DNA of 64,000 nucleotides from Paraburkholderia sp. NMBU_R16. GTDB lineage: Bacteria; Pseudomonadota; Gammaproteobacteria; Burkholderiales; Burkholderiaceae. The position numbers and the translations under genes are program-made. This document shows, piece by piece, positions 1 to 9,462 of the stretch. Location: the NCBI RefSeq assembly GCF_013282575.1, contig NZ_JAAAYE010000011.1, positions 62,001 through 126,000 of the forward strand, in the 5' to 3' direction. The notes under the pieces were generated by a model. The model saw only the letters and a list, made by a program, of their open reading frames with translations, searched no databases and had not been told where the DNA came from. How positions within the stretch are numbered: the first letter of the stretch is position 1; the number at the start of each line of letters is the position of its first letter.

Positions 1-1190
1 CGCTCGAGCGTTCGGCATGCGTACGGGTTTTTCTGCATGCCAATGCGGTCGATATCGAGACCGACCGCACCGCCTCGCACGTGACGGGCATTGCAGTCGC
101 CACGCTATCGGGCCGCCGCATCGCCGTGCGTGCGAAACAGTACGTGCTTGCCGCGGGCGGTATCGAGAACGCACGCATTCTGCTCGCTTCCAATCGCGTG
201 CAGCCGGCGGGGCTCGGCAACGGCAACGATGTCGTCGGCCGGTTCTTCATGGACCATCCGCGCATCATGTCCGCGAGCGTCCGGTTCTCCGACGCGTGGG
301 CGCGCAACAAGCTCTACGACATCAAGTTCCATTACCAGAACGCCGCCGTGGCCGCGTTGGGCACACCGATCTCGTCGCAGTTCGCGTTGACGCCCGACGT
401 GCTGCAGCGCGAGCAACTGTTGAACTCGCGCGTCTGGTTCTTCTCCCTGTTCTACGGCGAGGGCAGCGCCGGCGCCGAGGCGCTGATCCGCTGCAAGCAG
501 GCGCTGTTGAAGAAAGATCAACCGGGGTGGCGCTTGCGCGACGATGTGGCCACGATGGCCGCCCATCCCATCGATACGATCGGCTTTGGCTTGACGCGGC
601 TTTTTCAGCCGCGTGCGCTGATCACCGATGTCAAACTGCAGGCGATCGTCGAGGCGGCGCCGAATCGCGATTCGCGCGTGACGTTGAGCGAATCGCGCGA
701 CCGGCTCGGCATGCCACGCGTCAAGGTTGCATGGCGGCTCGATTCGCTCGTGCAGCGCACGTTCGACCGGACCTTCGCCTTGCTGGCCGAGGAACTGCGT
801 GCGACGGGCGTCGCGCAAGTGCGGCTCGACGAGCCGCTCGAGGGCCGTGCGTGGCCGTCGTCGCTCGAAGGGACCTGGCATCACATGGGCACCACACGCA
901 TGCACGATTCTCCGCGCGAAGGCGTGGTCGACCGGGACTGCAAAGTTCACGGCGTCGACAATCTGCACATTGCCGGCTCGTCCTTGTTCCCGAGCGTGGG
1001 CGCCAATTTTCCCACCATCACGATCACGGCCCTGGCGCTGCGGCTGGCCGAGCGACTGGCCTCTTCGCTCGGCAGGGTCGATGCATTCCCGGCGAGCAAC
1101 GATGCTTACGCGAACGCCGGCGGCAACAACGCGAAGGTCGATTCCCTGCCGTTCGCGGCCGCGACGCTCTCGCGCATTGCAAAGGAGTGA
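1..1190 (+). CDS. GMC family oxidoreductase, C-terminal part (5' end outside window)
   Basis: The reading frame is open from the first bases of the window, so only the C-terminal ~395 residues are present. An AAGGIENARILL stretch is typical of the FAD-binding part of glucose-methanol-choline oxidoreductases. The C-terminal GMC_oxred_C domain shows a WHHMGTTRM block, the VHGVDNLHIAGSS block and a PT.T..ALALRLAERL end, all family hallmarks; the His in HHMGTTRM is probably part of the active site. The gene converges on a glycosyltransferase gene 82 bp away and borders a polysaccharide cluster. A role in oxidising a sugar or lipid-linked intermediate is an inference; the substrate cannot be read from the sequence. 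Confidence 0.85.
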   Translation, partial: LERSACVRVFLHANAVDIETDRTASHVTGIAVATLSGRRIAVRAKQYVLAAGGIENARILLASNRVQPAGLGNGNDVVGRFFMDHPRIMSASVRFSDAWARNKLYDIKFHYQNAAVAALGTPISSQFALTPDVLQREQLLNSRVWFFSLFYGEGSAGAEALIRCKQALLKKDQPGWRLRDDVATMAAHPIDTIGFGLTRLFQPRALITDVKLQAIVEAAPNRDSRVTLSESRDRLGMPRVKVAWRLDSLVQRTFDRTFALLAEELRATGVAQVRLDEPLEGRAWPSSLEGTWHHMGTTRMHDSPREGVVDRDCKVHGVDNLHIAGSSLFPSVGANFPTITITALALRLAERLASSLGRVDAFPASNDAYANAGGNNAKVDSLPFAAATLSRIAKE

Positions 1191-1272
1191 AGAGCGGCCG
1201 CTGTGATGTCGCGCGATGTGCGGGCTGCCCGCGCGATCGCGCGGGCATTCGGCGGTTACGGGCGGACATCGT

Positions 1273-2472
1273 CTATGACGACGATAATCGCGCCGAACGC
1301 TCGAGCGGATAAGTCGGACGCGCCGCATCGGCCTCGAGCACGTCGATCAGCCGCCTGGCGTGCGCTTCGACAGTGAAGCGCTCGCGGAACGTCGCGGCAG
1401 CCTGCGTGCGCATGCGCGTGCGCGCTTGCTCGTCGAGTGCGAACCAGCGCCTCAAGTTGCGCTCCGTACCCGCCACGGTATCGGGGGCGACGAACCCCGC
1501 ACCATCGCCGGCCACTTCGCGCCAGATGTTGACCTTGTCCGAAATCAAGACGGGCACGCCGCACGCGAGCGCCTCCACGACGGCGATGCCGAAGTTTTCC
1601 TGATGCGATGGCAACACGAACGCATCGGCGGCATAAAAGGCGCCCCATTTGAGGTCGCCCGTGAGCATGCCGGCCCAGGTGACGCGTGCTTCGATGCCGG
1701 CGCGTCGTGCTTCGTCGCGCAGCGCGGCGAGTGTGTCGTCGCTGCCCGGGCCTGCCAGCACGAGATGCGCATCGCCCGCGAGCTGCGCGAGATTGGCGAA
1801 CGCGCGCAGCAGCAGGTCGCAGCCCTTTTTCGGGTGGATGCGGCCGAGAAAGAGAATGAGCCGCTTGCCCTCGAGCTCGGGCCGCGCCGCGAAGAACGCT
1901 GCGCGCAACGGGGCCGCGTGAGCGGGCGGTGCCGCCGTGCCATATGAAACCACCTGCTCGCGCGCGCGATACAGCCAGAACGATTGGCGTGCGAGTACGC
2001 GTTCCTCTTCGGTCGTGAACAGGACCGCGCGCGCATCGCGCAGCACGCGATATTCAGCCCAGGGCCAATAAAGCCACTTCTTCAAATGTTTGAGCGGATA
2101 CGCACGCTTGAACCAGGGGTCGAGCATGCCGTGCGCGAACACGTAGTACGGCACGCCGAGGCCTCGCAGCGCGCGCCACGCGGCAAAGCCGTGATACTGC
2201 CAGAGGCCGTTGACGACGACGGAGTCGAAGCGCGGCCCGTGCTCGCGCAGCCATGGCACCGCATGGGGCGTGCGTCCGTATTTTCCTTGCGGCGGGCCGA
2301 GTCCGGTGACGGTCGCACCCGGCTGAGCGAGGAACGGCGCATCGGGCGCATCGAGCGAGGCGATCTCGACACGATGCCCGAGCGCGGCAAGCGCCTGCAC
2401 GCTTTGCCGCACGCCTTCGGCCGGACCGCCTGCTTCCGGATCGAGCGTGGCTGTCAACTGGAGGATTCTCAT
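1273..2472 (-). CDS. glycosyltransferase family 4-like (GT-B fold)
   Basis: A 399-residue protein starting MRILQLTATLDPEAGGPAEGV, the usual GT-B N-terminal Rossmann segment with a Gly-rich donor loop. The C-terminal half has ILFLGRIHPKKGCDLL and the donor-site block SHQENFGIAVVEALACGVPV, in which the E-x7-E-like pattern of retaining family-4 transferases is visible. The frame stays open further upstream, but this ATG lies 5 nt after the stop of the polymerase gene on the same strand, so the two are almost certainly one operon. It probably adds one sugar to the exopolysaccharide repeat unit at the cytoplasmic face of the inner membrane. Donor and acceptor are unknown. Confidence 0.85.
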   Translation of the reverse strand: MRILQLTATLDPEAGGPAEGVRQSVQALAALGHRVEIASLDAPDAPFLAQPGATVTGLGPPQGKYGRTPHAVPWLREHGPRFDSVVVNGLWQYHGFAAWRALRGLGVPYYVFAHGMLDPWFKRAYPLKHLKKWLYWPWAEYRVLRDARAVLFTTEEERVLARQSFWLYRAREQVVSYGTAAPPAHAAPLRAAFFAARPELEGKRLILFLGRIHPKKGCDLLLRAFANLAQLAGDAHLVLAGPGSDDTLAALRDEARRAGIEARVTWAGMLTGDLKWGAFYAADAFVLPSHQENFGIAVVEALACGVPVLISDKVNIWREVAGDGAGFVAPDTVAGTERNLRRWFALDEQARTRMRTQAAATFRERFTVEAHARRLIDVLEADAARPTYPLERSARLSSS

Positions 2473-2477
2473 AGCGT

Positions 2478-3995
2478 CTATTGCGGCTCGATACGGTCGT
2501 CGTCGCGGCGCTGCGTGAGCGCCGGCGTCGCAGGCATTGGCGGCGCGAGCGACGGCTCGTGCCGGTCGTCGACGCCGTCGCTCTGTCGCCGTTGCGCGCC
2601 GAGCGCGGTCTGCGGCACGGGCCGACCGACCGCCGGTTGATGTCGCACCGGTGCCGGCCTCATCTGCGCTCCCAGTCGCCGTAACTGCACGTGCATCGCG
2701 ATCATCAATCCGAGCGATACACCGAATACGAGGCCGGAGAAACGCGGACCGAGCGGATTGCCGCCGATCGAGGTGGCGGGCAAGGCCGCCGTGAGCAGAA
2801 TCGCGCGGCCGAGCACGGGTAGATAGGGAACATGCGGCATATGCATGCGCCATCGCCGGTAGGTGATCGTGCAACGATAGAGCGCGAAAAGGATGGCTAC
2901 GGGCATGGCGACGCCGAAGAACAACCCGCCCGCGAAGAACTGATAGACCCAGAAATTGTGTCCAGCCGACCAGTCATGAATCGCGTAGAAGTCCTTTTTG
3001 GTCATCTGCCCTTGCAAATCGGGCAAATAGCTCGGCGAATAGCGGTACTCGTGTCCGTAGCCCATACCGAAGAGCGTCGATACCGGCGAGGACGTGACTT
3101 CGTCGTACTGATATTTCATTTCGGCCAGACGTGTGACGGTCGTCGGATCCTTTCCCGTCGTCGTGGCCTTTTCGGCGAAGAAAAGCCGCTGCGTCCAGTG
3201 GCCGGCCACTTCGGGAAAAAGCGTGGCTGCCCCGAATGCCATCCCGCCGAGCAGGATCGTGGCGACCGTCGCGCGCAGGAGCGCCCGCACGAGATAACGC
3301 GGCGAAGGCGCGCTCATCCAGACCGCAAGCGCAAAGAGGAGCGCCGTGCCGACGAGCAACGAGCGCGTGACACTGAGCAGTTCGATGAGGATCGTCCCCA
3401 TGAACAGGACGAGCGTGAGCGCCGTGAACCGCTTGGCGATCACGAACTCGTGCAGCAGCACGCCTTGCAATCCAAGAAACGTCGCAGATACGATGCGGTA
3501 GCGCACGTCTTCGAGCGGCCCGCCCGTTGCCATGCCATAGACGAACGTGAAGGCCAGCGCAATGACATTGGCCCAAAACATGGCCTTTTCGAATTGCTCG
3601 ACACGGCTTTCCTGCCACGGGCGGCAGGCGACGATGAAGCCCATCTGGAACAGCACGAAGGGCAACAGCACACGCAGGTATTGCCCGATCGGGTTGTCCA
3701 CGATCAATTGCGTGACAAGACTGCCGGGCACGGCGAGCGCAATCGCGAGCCAGACGAACGAGCGCAGGCTCGAGCGGTCCGTGAGGCGCGGAGCGATCAA
3801 CATCAGCATCGCTCCCCCGGCCAACGCCGGCACCGCCAGCAGGATTTGCGCGAGATGGCTCGAGGTATCGCTGACGGCCTTGTAGTCCATCGCGAGCGGG
3901 CAGATGAAGATCCAGATCCACAGACTCGCGTAGCGGTTGTTGCGTGACACGGGATGCCCGGCCAATGTCGATTGATAGGGCGGAGCGGCTGCCAT
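2478..3995 (-). CDS. polysaccharide polymerase / O-antigen ligase-like membrane protein (Wzy-like)
   Basis: A 505-residue protein with roughly ten hydrophobic segments (starting near LWIWIFICPLAMDY) and one long hydrophilic stretch around residues 270-360, where Wzy and WaaL proteins carry their large periplasmic loop. The C-terminal ~60 residues are hydrophilic and Arg/Pro-rich. Sequence motifs are weak in this family, so the call rests on topology and on the neighbours (glycosyltransferases, acyltransferase, Wzx-like flippase). It would join lipid-linked repeat units at the periplasmic face. An O-antigen ligase role is the main alternative. It is first of a two-gene minus-strand operon and divergent from the acyltransferase gene. 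Confidence 0.7.
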   Translation of the reverse strand: MAAAPPYQSTLAGHPVSRNNRYASLWIWIFICPLAMDYKAVSDTSSHLAQILLAVPALAGGAMLMLIAPRLTDRSSLRSFVWLAIALAVPGSLVTQLIVDNPIGQYLRVLLPFVLFQMGFIVACRPWQESRVEQFEKAMFWANVIALAFTFVYGMATGGPLEDVRYRIVSATFLGLQGVLLHEFVIAKRFTALTLVLFMGTILIELLSVTRSLLVGTALLFALAVWMSAPSPRYLVRALLRATVATILLGGMAFGAATLFPEVAGHWTQRLFFAEKATTTGKDPTTVTRLAEMKYQYDEVTSSPVSTLFGMGYGHEYRYSPSYLPDLQGQMTKKDFYAIHDWSAGHNFWVYQFFAGGLFFGVAMPVAILFALYRCTITYRRWRMHMPHVPYLPVLGRAILLTAALPATSIGGNPLGPRFSGLVFGVSLGLMIAMHVQLRRLGAQMRPAPVRHQPAVGRPVPQTALGAQRRQSDGVDDRHEPSLAPPMPATPALTQRRDDDRIEPQ

Positions 3996-4325
3996 TGGAG
4001 TGGTTTCTCCCTGATCGTTGTACGAGCGCCTTCGCTCGACCTTCCTCCTTCGGCCGGCGCAAAAAGCAAGCCACGGGGAATGGTTTTCCTGTCCGACTAT
4101 AACGTTGGCAGGCTCTTCGAGAGCGCGGCTGGCGGATCGCGACTATCGTTCGGCGTCGCAAGGCAGACGGCACTGATGCGCGAGCGCAACGGTCAGGCCC
4201 CATGTCGCTCGTTGGCGCGATATTGGCGGACGAAGGCGGCGGGAGCATCGGAACATCCCTATAGGCAGCGCGCTTCGCAAGCAACCTGCGCGCAAAGAAG
4301 ATAAAGAGAGAACGAGGTGAAACAG
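3996..4325. promoter_or_regulatory. divergent intergenic region of the polysaccharide cluster
   Basis: A 330-bp stretch between the divergent polymerase and acyltransferase genes. I see no convincing ORF. It must hold promoters in both directions, but no good -35/-10 pair stands out. An AT-richer spot with TATAAC lies near 4098. The right end carries GAGGTGA just before the ATG at 4326, a strong ribosome binding site. Confidence 0.4.
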
Positions 4326-5525
4326 ATGGGCACTCTCTTCGGAGGAGCCAAGGCGATCGTACGGAATCGAACGATCGAACTGGACTTCCTGCGCGGCATC
4401 GCGATCATCGCGGTGATGGGTTATCACTTTCATACAGTCGATACCGGCTTTCGTGTGATCCCCATCATCCAATACCCATTCACGCATTTCGGCCGGGAAG
4501 GGGTGAACCTGTTTTTCACGCTGAGCGGTTTTCTCGTCGGCGGGTTGCTGCTGCGCCAATACGCGAGCACCGGCGTCATCGATGCACGCCGCTTCATCGT
4601 CAGGCGGATTTTCAAGATCTGGCCTGCCTACTATGTACTCATTGCGTTTCATATGGTGGCGGGCCGTCATCCGCTGAGCACGTTCGCCGTGCAAAACCTC
4701 ACGCATTTGCAGAACTACCTGGGGACGTCGATTTCCCAGACCTGGAGTCTCGCAGTCGAAGAACACTTCTATCTGCTGCTGCCGGCGCTGCTGCTCGTCT
4801 TCGCGCGGTGGAAGCTGCGTGCCAATGCGATCCTCGCGATGCTGGGCCTGATTTGCCTCGCGGTACTGATCGCACGCTCGATCACCGTCGCGCACGGCGG
4901 GCTCGAGGCCGCATTCTTTCAGACGCAATTCCGCATCGACAGCCTGCTAGCGGGTGTCATGCTCGCGGCAGTGTATTGGATGAAGCCCGATCTCTATCGC
5001 CGCCTCGCGCAAAAGAGGGGCCTGCTGCTCGCGATCGTCGGTTTCCTCGTGGCCTGGCTCGCGTTCGCGACACGCCATAATGCGCTCGACGAGAGTATCG
5101 GCTACAGCATCCAGTCGGCTGGGTACGTGGCGCTCATCGTGCTCATGCTCGAACATACGGGCTCGATGTCGCGGATGTGGCTTTTCCGCGCCATCGCATG
5201 GGTCGGCGTCTATTCGTATGGGATCTATCTCTGGCATTCGATCGCGTTCGCCCCGGCCGATATCCTGATCGCGAAGGCGAGCGCGCTCGGCTTGCCGGCG
5301 CTGATCATCTGGGCGCTCGCGCTGGCGTTTCAGATCGCGATCGCGATATCCGCGGGCTACATCACGACGCGGCTCGTCGAGTTTCCGTTCCTGCTTCTGC
5401 GCAACGCGCTGTTCCCAGCTCAGGGTGCGGCCAGCACCGAGCCGAGCGCACCGGTGCCCGTCGTGCCGAAGACGACGGCGGCTGAGCCCGAGAGCGTGCC
5501 TGTCGTCGGCAGCCAGCCGTCGTAG
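4326..5525 (+). CDS. acyltransferase family 3 (OafA/YrhL type) membrane protein
   Basis: About 399 residues, with the N-terminal signature ELDFLRGIAIIAVMGYHF (the conserved R and H of acyltransferase-3 proteins), then NLFFTLSGFLVGGLL and a WSLAVEEHFYLLLP block, and about ten membrane segments. Such proteins transfer acetyl or other acyl groups to sugars of surface polysaccharides across the inner membrane. A GTG three codons upstream (4317) is an alternative start. I prefer ATG 4326 because GAGGTGA lies 6 nt before it. The C-terminal ~35 residues are Pro/Ala/Val-rich and hydrophilic. Its place between polymerase and glycosyltransferase genes supports exopolysaccharide decoration. Confidence 0.88.
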   Translation: MGTLFGGAKAIVRNRTIELDFLRGIAIIAVMGYHFHTVDTGFRVIPIIQYPFTHFGREGVNLFFTLSGFLVGGLLLRQYASTGVIDARRFIVRRIFKIWPAYYVLIAFHMVAGRHPLSTFAVQNLTHLQNYLGTSISQTWSLAVEEHFYLLLPALLLVFARWKLRANAILAMLGLICLAVLIARSITVAHGGLEAAFFQTQFRIDSLLAGVMLAAVYWMKPDLYRRLAQKRGLLLAIVGFLVAWLAFATRHNALDESIGYSIQSAGYVALIVLMLEHTGSMSRMWLFRAIAWVGVYSYGIYLWHSIAFAPADILIAKASALGLPALIIWALALAFQIAIAISAGYITTRLVEFPFLLLRNALFPAQGAASTEPSAPVPVVPKTTAAEPESVPVVGSQPS

Positions 5526-5536
5526 GCGCGGTGCGC

Positions 5537-6826
5537 TCAGGCCATCGCTTCTTGCAGCGTACGTTTGAATTGATCGAGCGTGTTGCGTTCGAGCAGACGC
5601 TCGTGCGCGCCTTCCGGCGCTTGCGTGCGATCGGCCGGAGCCACGCCTCGCGCAAACACCCTTTCGATCGCGGCGGCGATGGACGGTGGCGAAAGATCGT
5701 CGATGACGGGGCCCAGCGTACCGCCGCGGCAAAACCAGCCGATGAGGCCCTCGGCGGTCGCTATCACCGGTTTGCCGAACCGGTAGGCCTGCACCAGGAC
5801 GCCGCTCATGCCGTAGTGCCCCTTGTAGCCCAGCCAGACGGCATCGCATGCCGAGAAGAGATCGAACTCCATCTCGTTCGTGATGAAGTGGTCCAACACG
5901 ACGGGCGCAGGCGTCAAGCGCGGCGCTCGCATGCGCAGGAATTCGCGCGTCTCGCTGTCCTGTTCCCCGGCGACGACGAGTGTCGGCGCGTCATGCATCG
6001 TTTCCAACGCCGCGACGAGTTCTCGAATGCCCTTGCGGTCGGTGATCGAGCCGTACACGAGCAGATGACGCGCGTGGGGCGCGAGACCGAGCTTTGCGCG
6101 GGCCGCGGCAGGGTCGTCCGCACGCGCATCGGGAAACGGGTCGGCCAGATAACGCACGACGGCAGCACGCTGGCCGAGCGCCTGCGCGCTCCATTCGCTG
6201 AGCGTCGGGTCGATCGACAGCAACGCGCGCATGCCCTTCACGCGCACGGCCTGGCGAAACAGGTAAGCCTTTACCGCGTTGGCGACGCGCCGATCGGGGG
6301 CTTTGACGCCGACCGTTCTGTGGTGAAACGACGAGCGCATCGTGATGCCGACCCAGGGAGCGCCGCCGAACGGCGAACCGAGAAACGGCAGCGCGTAAAG
6401 AAAGTAGTCGACGTAGGGCACGACGACGAGCGAGACCGGCTGGAACTGTGCGATGAGCCGGTACGCGTAGCGGAAATAGCGGTGATGGCGCACATATGAA
6501 ATGCGCTCGAGACCGGCCGCGCCGCCGGGCCGCTCCTGCTGCGGATCGACGAACGCGATTTCGAGATCGTCGCGCGCGGCGCTCGTGATCTTGCGCGCGA
6601 GGCGGTGGTCCTCGTTACGCGATTCGGTCACCACGACGCAACGATACCCCGCATCCGTGTACGCTTCGGCCGCCCACTGCGCGTACCGCCATCGATGTCC
6701 GGTGAAATTGGGCTCGATGACGAGCACGGTTTCGCGCGGTGTCGGTTTGCACGTCGCATCGGGCAGCGCCGCCGGTACCGCTTCGGGTATGGCGCGTGCG
6801 CCGGGGGGAGAAATGTCGTTTTGCAT
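5537..6826 (-). CDS. glycosyltransferase family 4-like protein
   Basis: A protein of about 429 residues. The N-terminal ETVLVIEPNFTGHRWRYAQW stretch has the hydrophobic strand and GHR loop of GT-B enzymes; the middle has LLVYGSITDRKGIRELV and the C-terminal half YGMSGVLVQAYRFGKPVIA, matching the donor-binding half. The frame is open to an ATG at 6913. I prefer ATG 6826 because the extra 29 residues are hydrophilic and come from a GAGAGCGAC-type repeat, but neither start has a strong ribosome binding site. It converges with the acyltransferase gene 11 bp away. Role: probably a sugar addition in exopolysaccharide assembly. Confidence 0.75.
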   Translation of the reverse strand: MQNDISPPGARAIPEAVPAALPDATCKPTPRETVLVIEPNFTGHRWRYAQWAAEAYTDAGYRCVVVTESRNEDHRLARKITSAARDDLEIAFVDPQQERPGGAAGLERISYVRHHRYFRYAYRLIAQFQPVSLVVVPYVDYFLYALPFLGSPFGGAPWVGITMRSSFHHRTVGVKAPDRRVANAVKAYLFRQAVRVKGMRALLSIDPTLSEWSAQALGQRAAVVRYLADPFPDARADDPAAARAKLGLAPHARHLLVYGSITDRKGIRELVAALETMHDAPTLVVAGEQDSETREFLRMRAPRLTPAPVVLDHFITNEMEFDLFSACDAVWLGYKGHYGMSGVLVQAYRFGKPVIATAEGLIGWFCRGGTLGPVIDDLSPPSIAAAIERVFARGVAPADRTQAPEGAHERLLERNTLDQFKRTLQEAMA

Positions 6827-7092
6827 CGTCTCGTCGCTCTCGTCGCTCTCGCCGGTCTTGCGGCCTGAAGCTGTTGGGACACGATGACCGTACCACCGGC
6901 TGCGCTCCGTCATCCGTCATTTTTGCTCACGTCATGGCGGAAAAGAACAGGTCGTCTCGCCAGGATGGCGGGTTCGGCCTACTAGATGGCGCGCCGAGCC
7001 GCCGCCTACAAGGTACTTTGTGCTTTCTACTTCTGAATCGGGGCAGTTTTTCCAACGTGAGCGCATCGTGGGGCAGGGAAGTGAGATCGAGC

Positions 7093-8328
7093 ATGTTTGC
7101 GACGCTATCGATGCGCGCGGGGCTGGGCGCGAGCGCGGCCACGTGGGTATTGCTGCAGCAGGTCGCGGTGCGGGGCCTCGTGGCGCTCAAGTTTCTCGCC
7201 ATCGGGCGCATCCTGGGGCCGACCGCTATCGGTAGCGTCAGTGTGGCGCTGCTCGCCGTGGCGATCGCCGAGTCGCTGTCCGACACTGGGCTCGCGCAGG
7301 CGGTCATCCAGGGGCGGGAAGCACCGACGCACGCCGAACTGGGCGCAGTATGGACAACGCTGATGGCGCGGGGCGCGTTCGTCGCGTTGTTGCTGCTCGC
7401 GCTCGCGCCGGTGATGGCTGCGCAATTCCATCTCGATGGATCGATCCTGCTGCTGCAACTCGCCGCGGTGCTGCCGCTCCTGCGCGGCGTGGCGTCGCCG
7501 GCTTACTTCGTCGTGCAGCGCGAGCGCCGTTTCCAGCACATTGCCGCGGTCGAGATCGCCGCGGCGTGTGCCGATTGCGCAGTGGGCCTGTTGCTGGCCG
7601 TCGCGGGTGCCGGCGCGATATCCGTGTTGATCGGCATGGCGCTCGGCGAGGGGCTCAAGAGCACGCTGACCTGGGCCACGATGCGGCCGCGCCCGCCCAT
7701 CGCGCTGCGCTGGCATGGCATCGGGCACTATGTCGCGTTTTCCCGCTGGATCTGGGCGAGCAGTGTCGTGAACCTCGTGCTCAATCAGTTCGACAAACTG
7801 GTGGTCGGCAAGATGCTGGGGCCGGCGCAGCTCGGTGCCTATCAGATGTCGTCGCGCCTCGCGCAGATGCTGCTCGCGGACGCTGCGATCGCCATGTCGC
7901 AATACCTCTTCCCGACTTTCTCGGCCCATCACCGCAGCGACGCGGCCCACGCCGCACGCATTTTTCACCTCTATCTCGTGGCCGCCGGCTTCGGGCTCGC
8001 GCTGATCGTCGTGCTGTTGCGATGGCTCGCGGCGCCGCTGTTTTCGCTCGTGCTCGGACCGCAATGGATGCCCGCTGTACCGCTGTTCCGAATCTTTGTC
8101 ATCAACATGGCGTTGGGCGCATTGATCGCGGTGCTCGTGTCGTACCTGCGAGCCGTCGGCGACGCGCGCGCCGCAACGCAGGCGTCCGTGATGCAGGTCG
8201 TCGTACTGTTCGCGGTCGTGCCGCCCGCGACCCACTACTGGGGCGTGACCGGCATTGCCTGGGGAATGACCGCGGGACTCGCCACGGCAACGCTATGGAT
8301 GCTGTACCGAACGGTAAAGGCCCGATGA
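7093..8328 (+). CDS. polysaccharide flippase, Wzx/MATE-like (oligosaccharide translocase)
   Basis: A 411-residue membrane protein with about 12 hydrophobic segments. The N-terminal region LAIGRILGPTAIGSVSVAL and the ..DTGLAQAVIQ.. segment are typical of the polysaccharide_synt family, as is the mid-protein LNQFDKLVVGKMLGPAQLGAYQMS block. It would flip undecaprenyl-linked repeat units to the periplasm for the Wzy-like protein at 2478-3995. The frame is open far upstream (6739) but that part is not membrane-like. ATG 7093 is preceded by GGGAAGTGAG and begins a typical N-terminus. The stop overlaps the start of the next gene (ATGATG/TGA), so the two are translationally coupled. Confidence 0.88.
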   Translation: MFATLSMRAGLGASAATWVLLQQVAVRGLVALKFLAIGRILGPTAIGSVSVALLAVAIAESLSDTGLAQAVIQGREAPTHAELGAVWTTLMARGAFVALLLLALAPVMAAQFHLDGSILLLQLAAVLPLLRGVASPAYFVVQRERRFQHIAAVEIAAACADCAVGLLLAVAGAGAISVLIGMALGEGLKSTLTWATMRPRPPIALRWHGIGHYVAFSRWIWASSVVNLVLNQFDKLVVGKMLGPAQLGAYQMSSRLAQMLLADAAIAMSQYLFPTFSAHHRSDAAHAARIFHLYLVAAGFGLALIVVLLRWLAAPLFSLVLGPQWMPAVPLFRIFVINMALGALIAVLVSYLRAVGDARAATQASVMQVVVLFAVVPPATHYWGVTGIAWGMTAGLATATLWMLYRTVKAR

Positions 8329-9401
8329 TGCGGATTCTTCATCTCGTGCTCGCGCCGCGGCTGTCCGGCGCCGAAGTGCTCGCTACCGAGCTCGCCTTGC
8401 ATCAGCGGGCCGAGGACCACCATGTCTCGTTGACCTCGCTGTTGCCCGCGCACGACGATTTCGAGCAATTGCGTCGCGAGCTTGCGCAAGGCGATGTACC
8501 GTGCCGCTTTCCGCTCAAGCGGCACGGCATGGCCGGCAAGCTCTGGCATCTTTACCGGGTCATTCGCATCGTGCGGCCCGACGTGATCTTCGCGCATGCA
8601 ACGATACCGGCGTTCTATGTCCGTGCGCTGCCGATCGCAACGCCCATCGTCTACATCATGCATTCGGCAACGAATGACTTCGAGCGGAACCTCTTTAGAC
8701 GTGTCGAGCGGATTTTGTCGGCGCGTGCGCGTGCGGTGGTCGGCGTATCGCGCACGAACGTGGACGACTACATCGCCATGGTGGGGCCGCACCCGCACAT
8801 GATCGTGATTCCGAACGGGGTCGACCCGGCGCGCTTTCTCCACGAGGCGCCGGCCGAAGCGAGCGGCGGCGCTCCGGAAATCGTGCAGATCGGACGCTAC
8901 AACGCAATCAAGAACCAGTTGCAGACCGTGCGCGCGTTCGCGCAAGTGAAACGCGAAGTGCCCGACGCCCGGCTCGTGCTGTGCGGCGTGATCGAGGATC
9001 CCACTTACCACGCGCAAGTGATCGAGCTCGTTGCGACGCTCGGTCTCACGCATGCCGTGGCGATAGAGGGCCCACGCACCGACGTCTCGCGGATGCTCGC
9101 GCAAGCGAGTGCGTTCGCGATGCCTTCGCGCTCGGAAGGGCACAGCATCGGGTTTCTCGAAGCGCTTGCATCGGGCATTCCGGTGGTGGCGAACACCATC
9201 GAGCCGTTCCGTTTCGCGAGCGACTTTCCGGGCGTGCAGCTCGTCGACACGGATGACACGGCCGCCTATGCGAGCGCACTCGTCGCGGCGCTCAATCAAA
9301 GCCGCGTGCAACGCGAACTGACGGGGCTCACGCTCAAGGATTCGGCCGAGCGGTATCTCGACGTCGCTCGCAAAGTGGTCCGTCAAGGCGTCGTTTTCTG
9401 A
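8325..9401 (+). CDS. glycosyltransferase family 4-like, paralogue of 10588-11685
   Basis: A 358-residue GT-B glycosyltransferase. It begins MMRILHLVLAPRLSGAEVLA, with VPNGVDPARF-like IPNGVDPARF in the hinge, VQIGRYNAIKNQLQTVRAF at the start of the second Rossmann domain and MPSRSEGHSIGFLEALASGIPVV as the donor-binding E-x7-E block. The first ATG overlaps the flippase stop codon, so it is in that operon. It is strikingly similar along its whole length to the glycosyltransferase at 10588-11685, which points to gene duplication. Donor sugar unknown. Confidence 0.88.
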   Translation: MMRILHLVLAPRLSGAEVLATELALHQRAEDHHVSLTSLLPAHDDFEQLRRELAQGDVPCRFPLKRHGMAGKLWHLYRVIRIVRPDVIFAHATIPAFYVRALPIATPIVYIMHSATNDFERNLFRRVERILSARARAVVGVSRTNVDDYIAMVGPHPHMIVIPNGVDPARFLHEAPAEASGGAPEIVQIGRYNAIKNQLQTVRAFAQVKREVPDARLVLCGVIEDPTYHAQVIELVATLGLTHAVAIEGPRTDVSRMLAQASAFAMPSRSEGHSIGFLEALASGIPVVANTIEPFRFASDFPGVQLVDTDDTAAYASALVAALNQSRVQRELTGLTLKDSAERYLDVARKVVRQGVVF

Positions 9402-9462
9402 TTATCCGGATACCGCGCGCACCGCGTACGCCGCCGATATAAACATGGCGTTCAGGGCGACG

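Noticed and set aside
105-1328. A 407-residue minus-strand frame at the left edge
   Set aside because: Shadow of the GMC oxidoreductase gene; no protein-like motifs.
2832-3947. A 371-residue plus-strand frame
   Set aside because: Very Arg/Glu/His-rich translation antisense to the membrane polymerase gene, as expected for a shadow.
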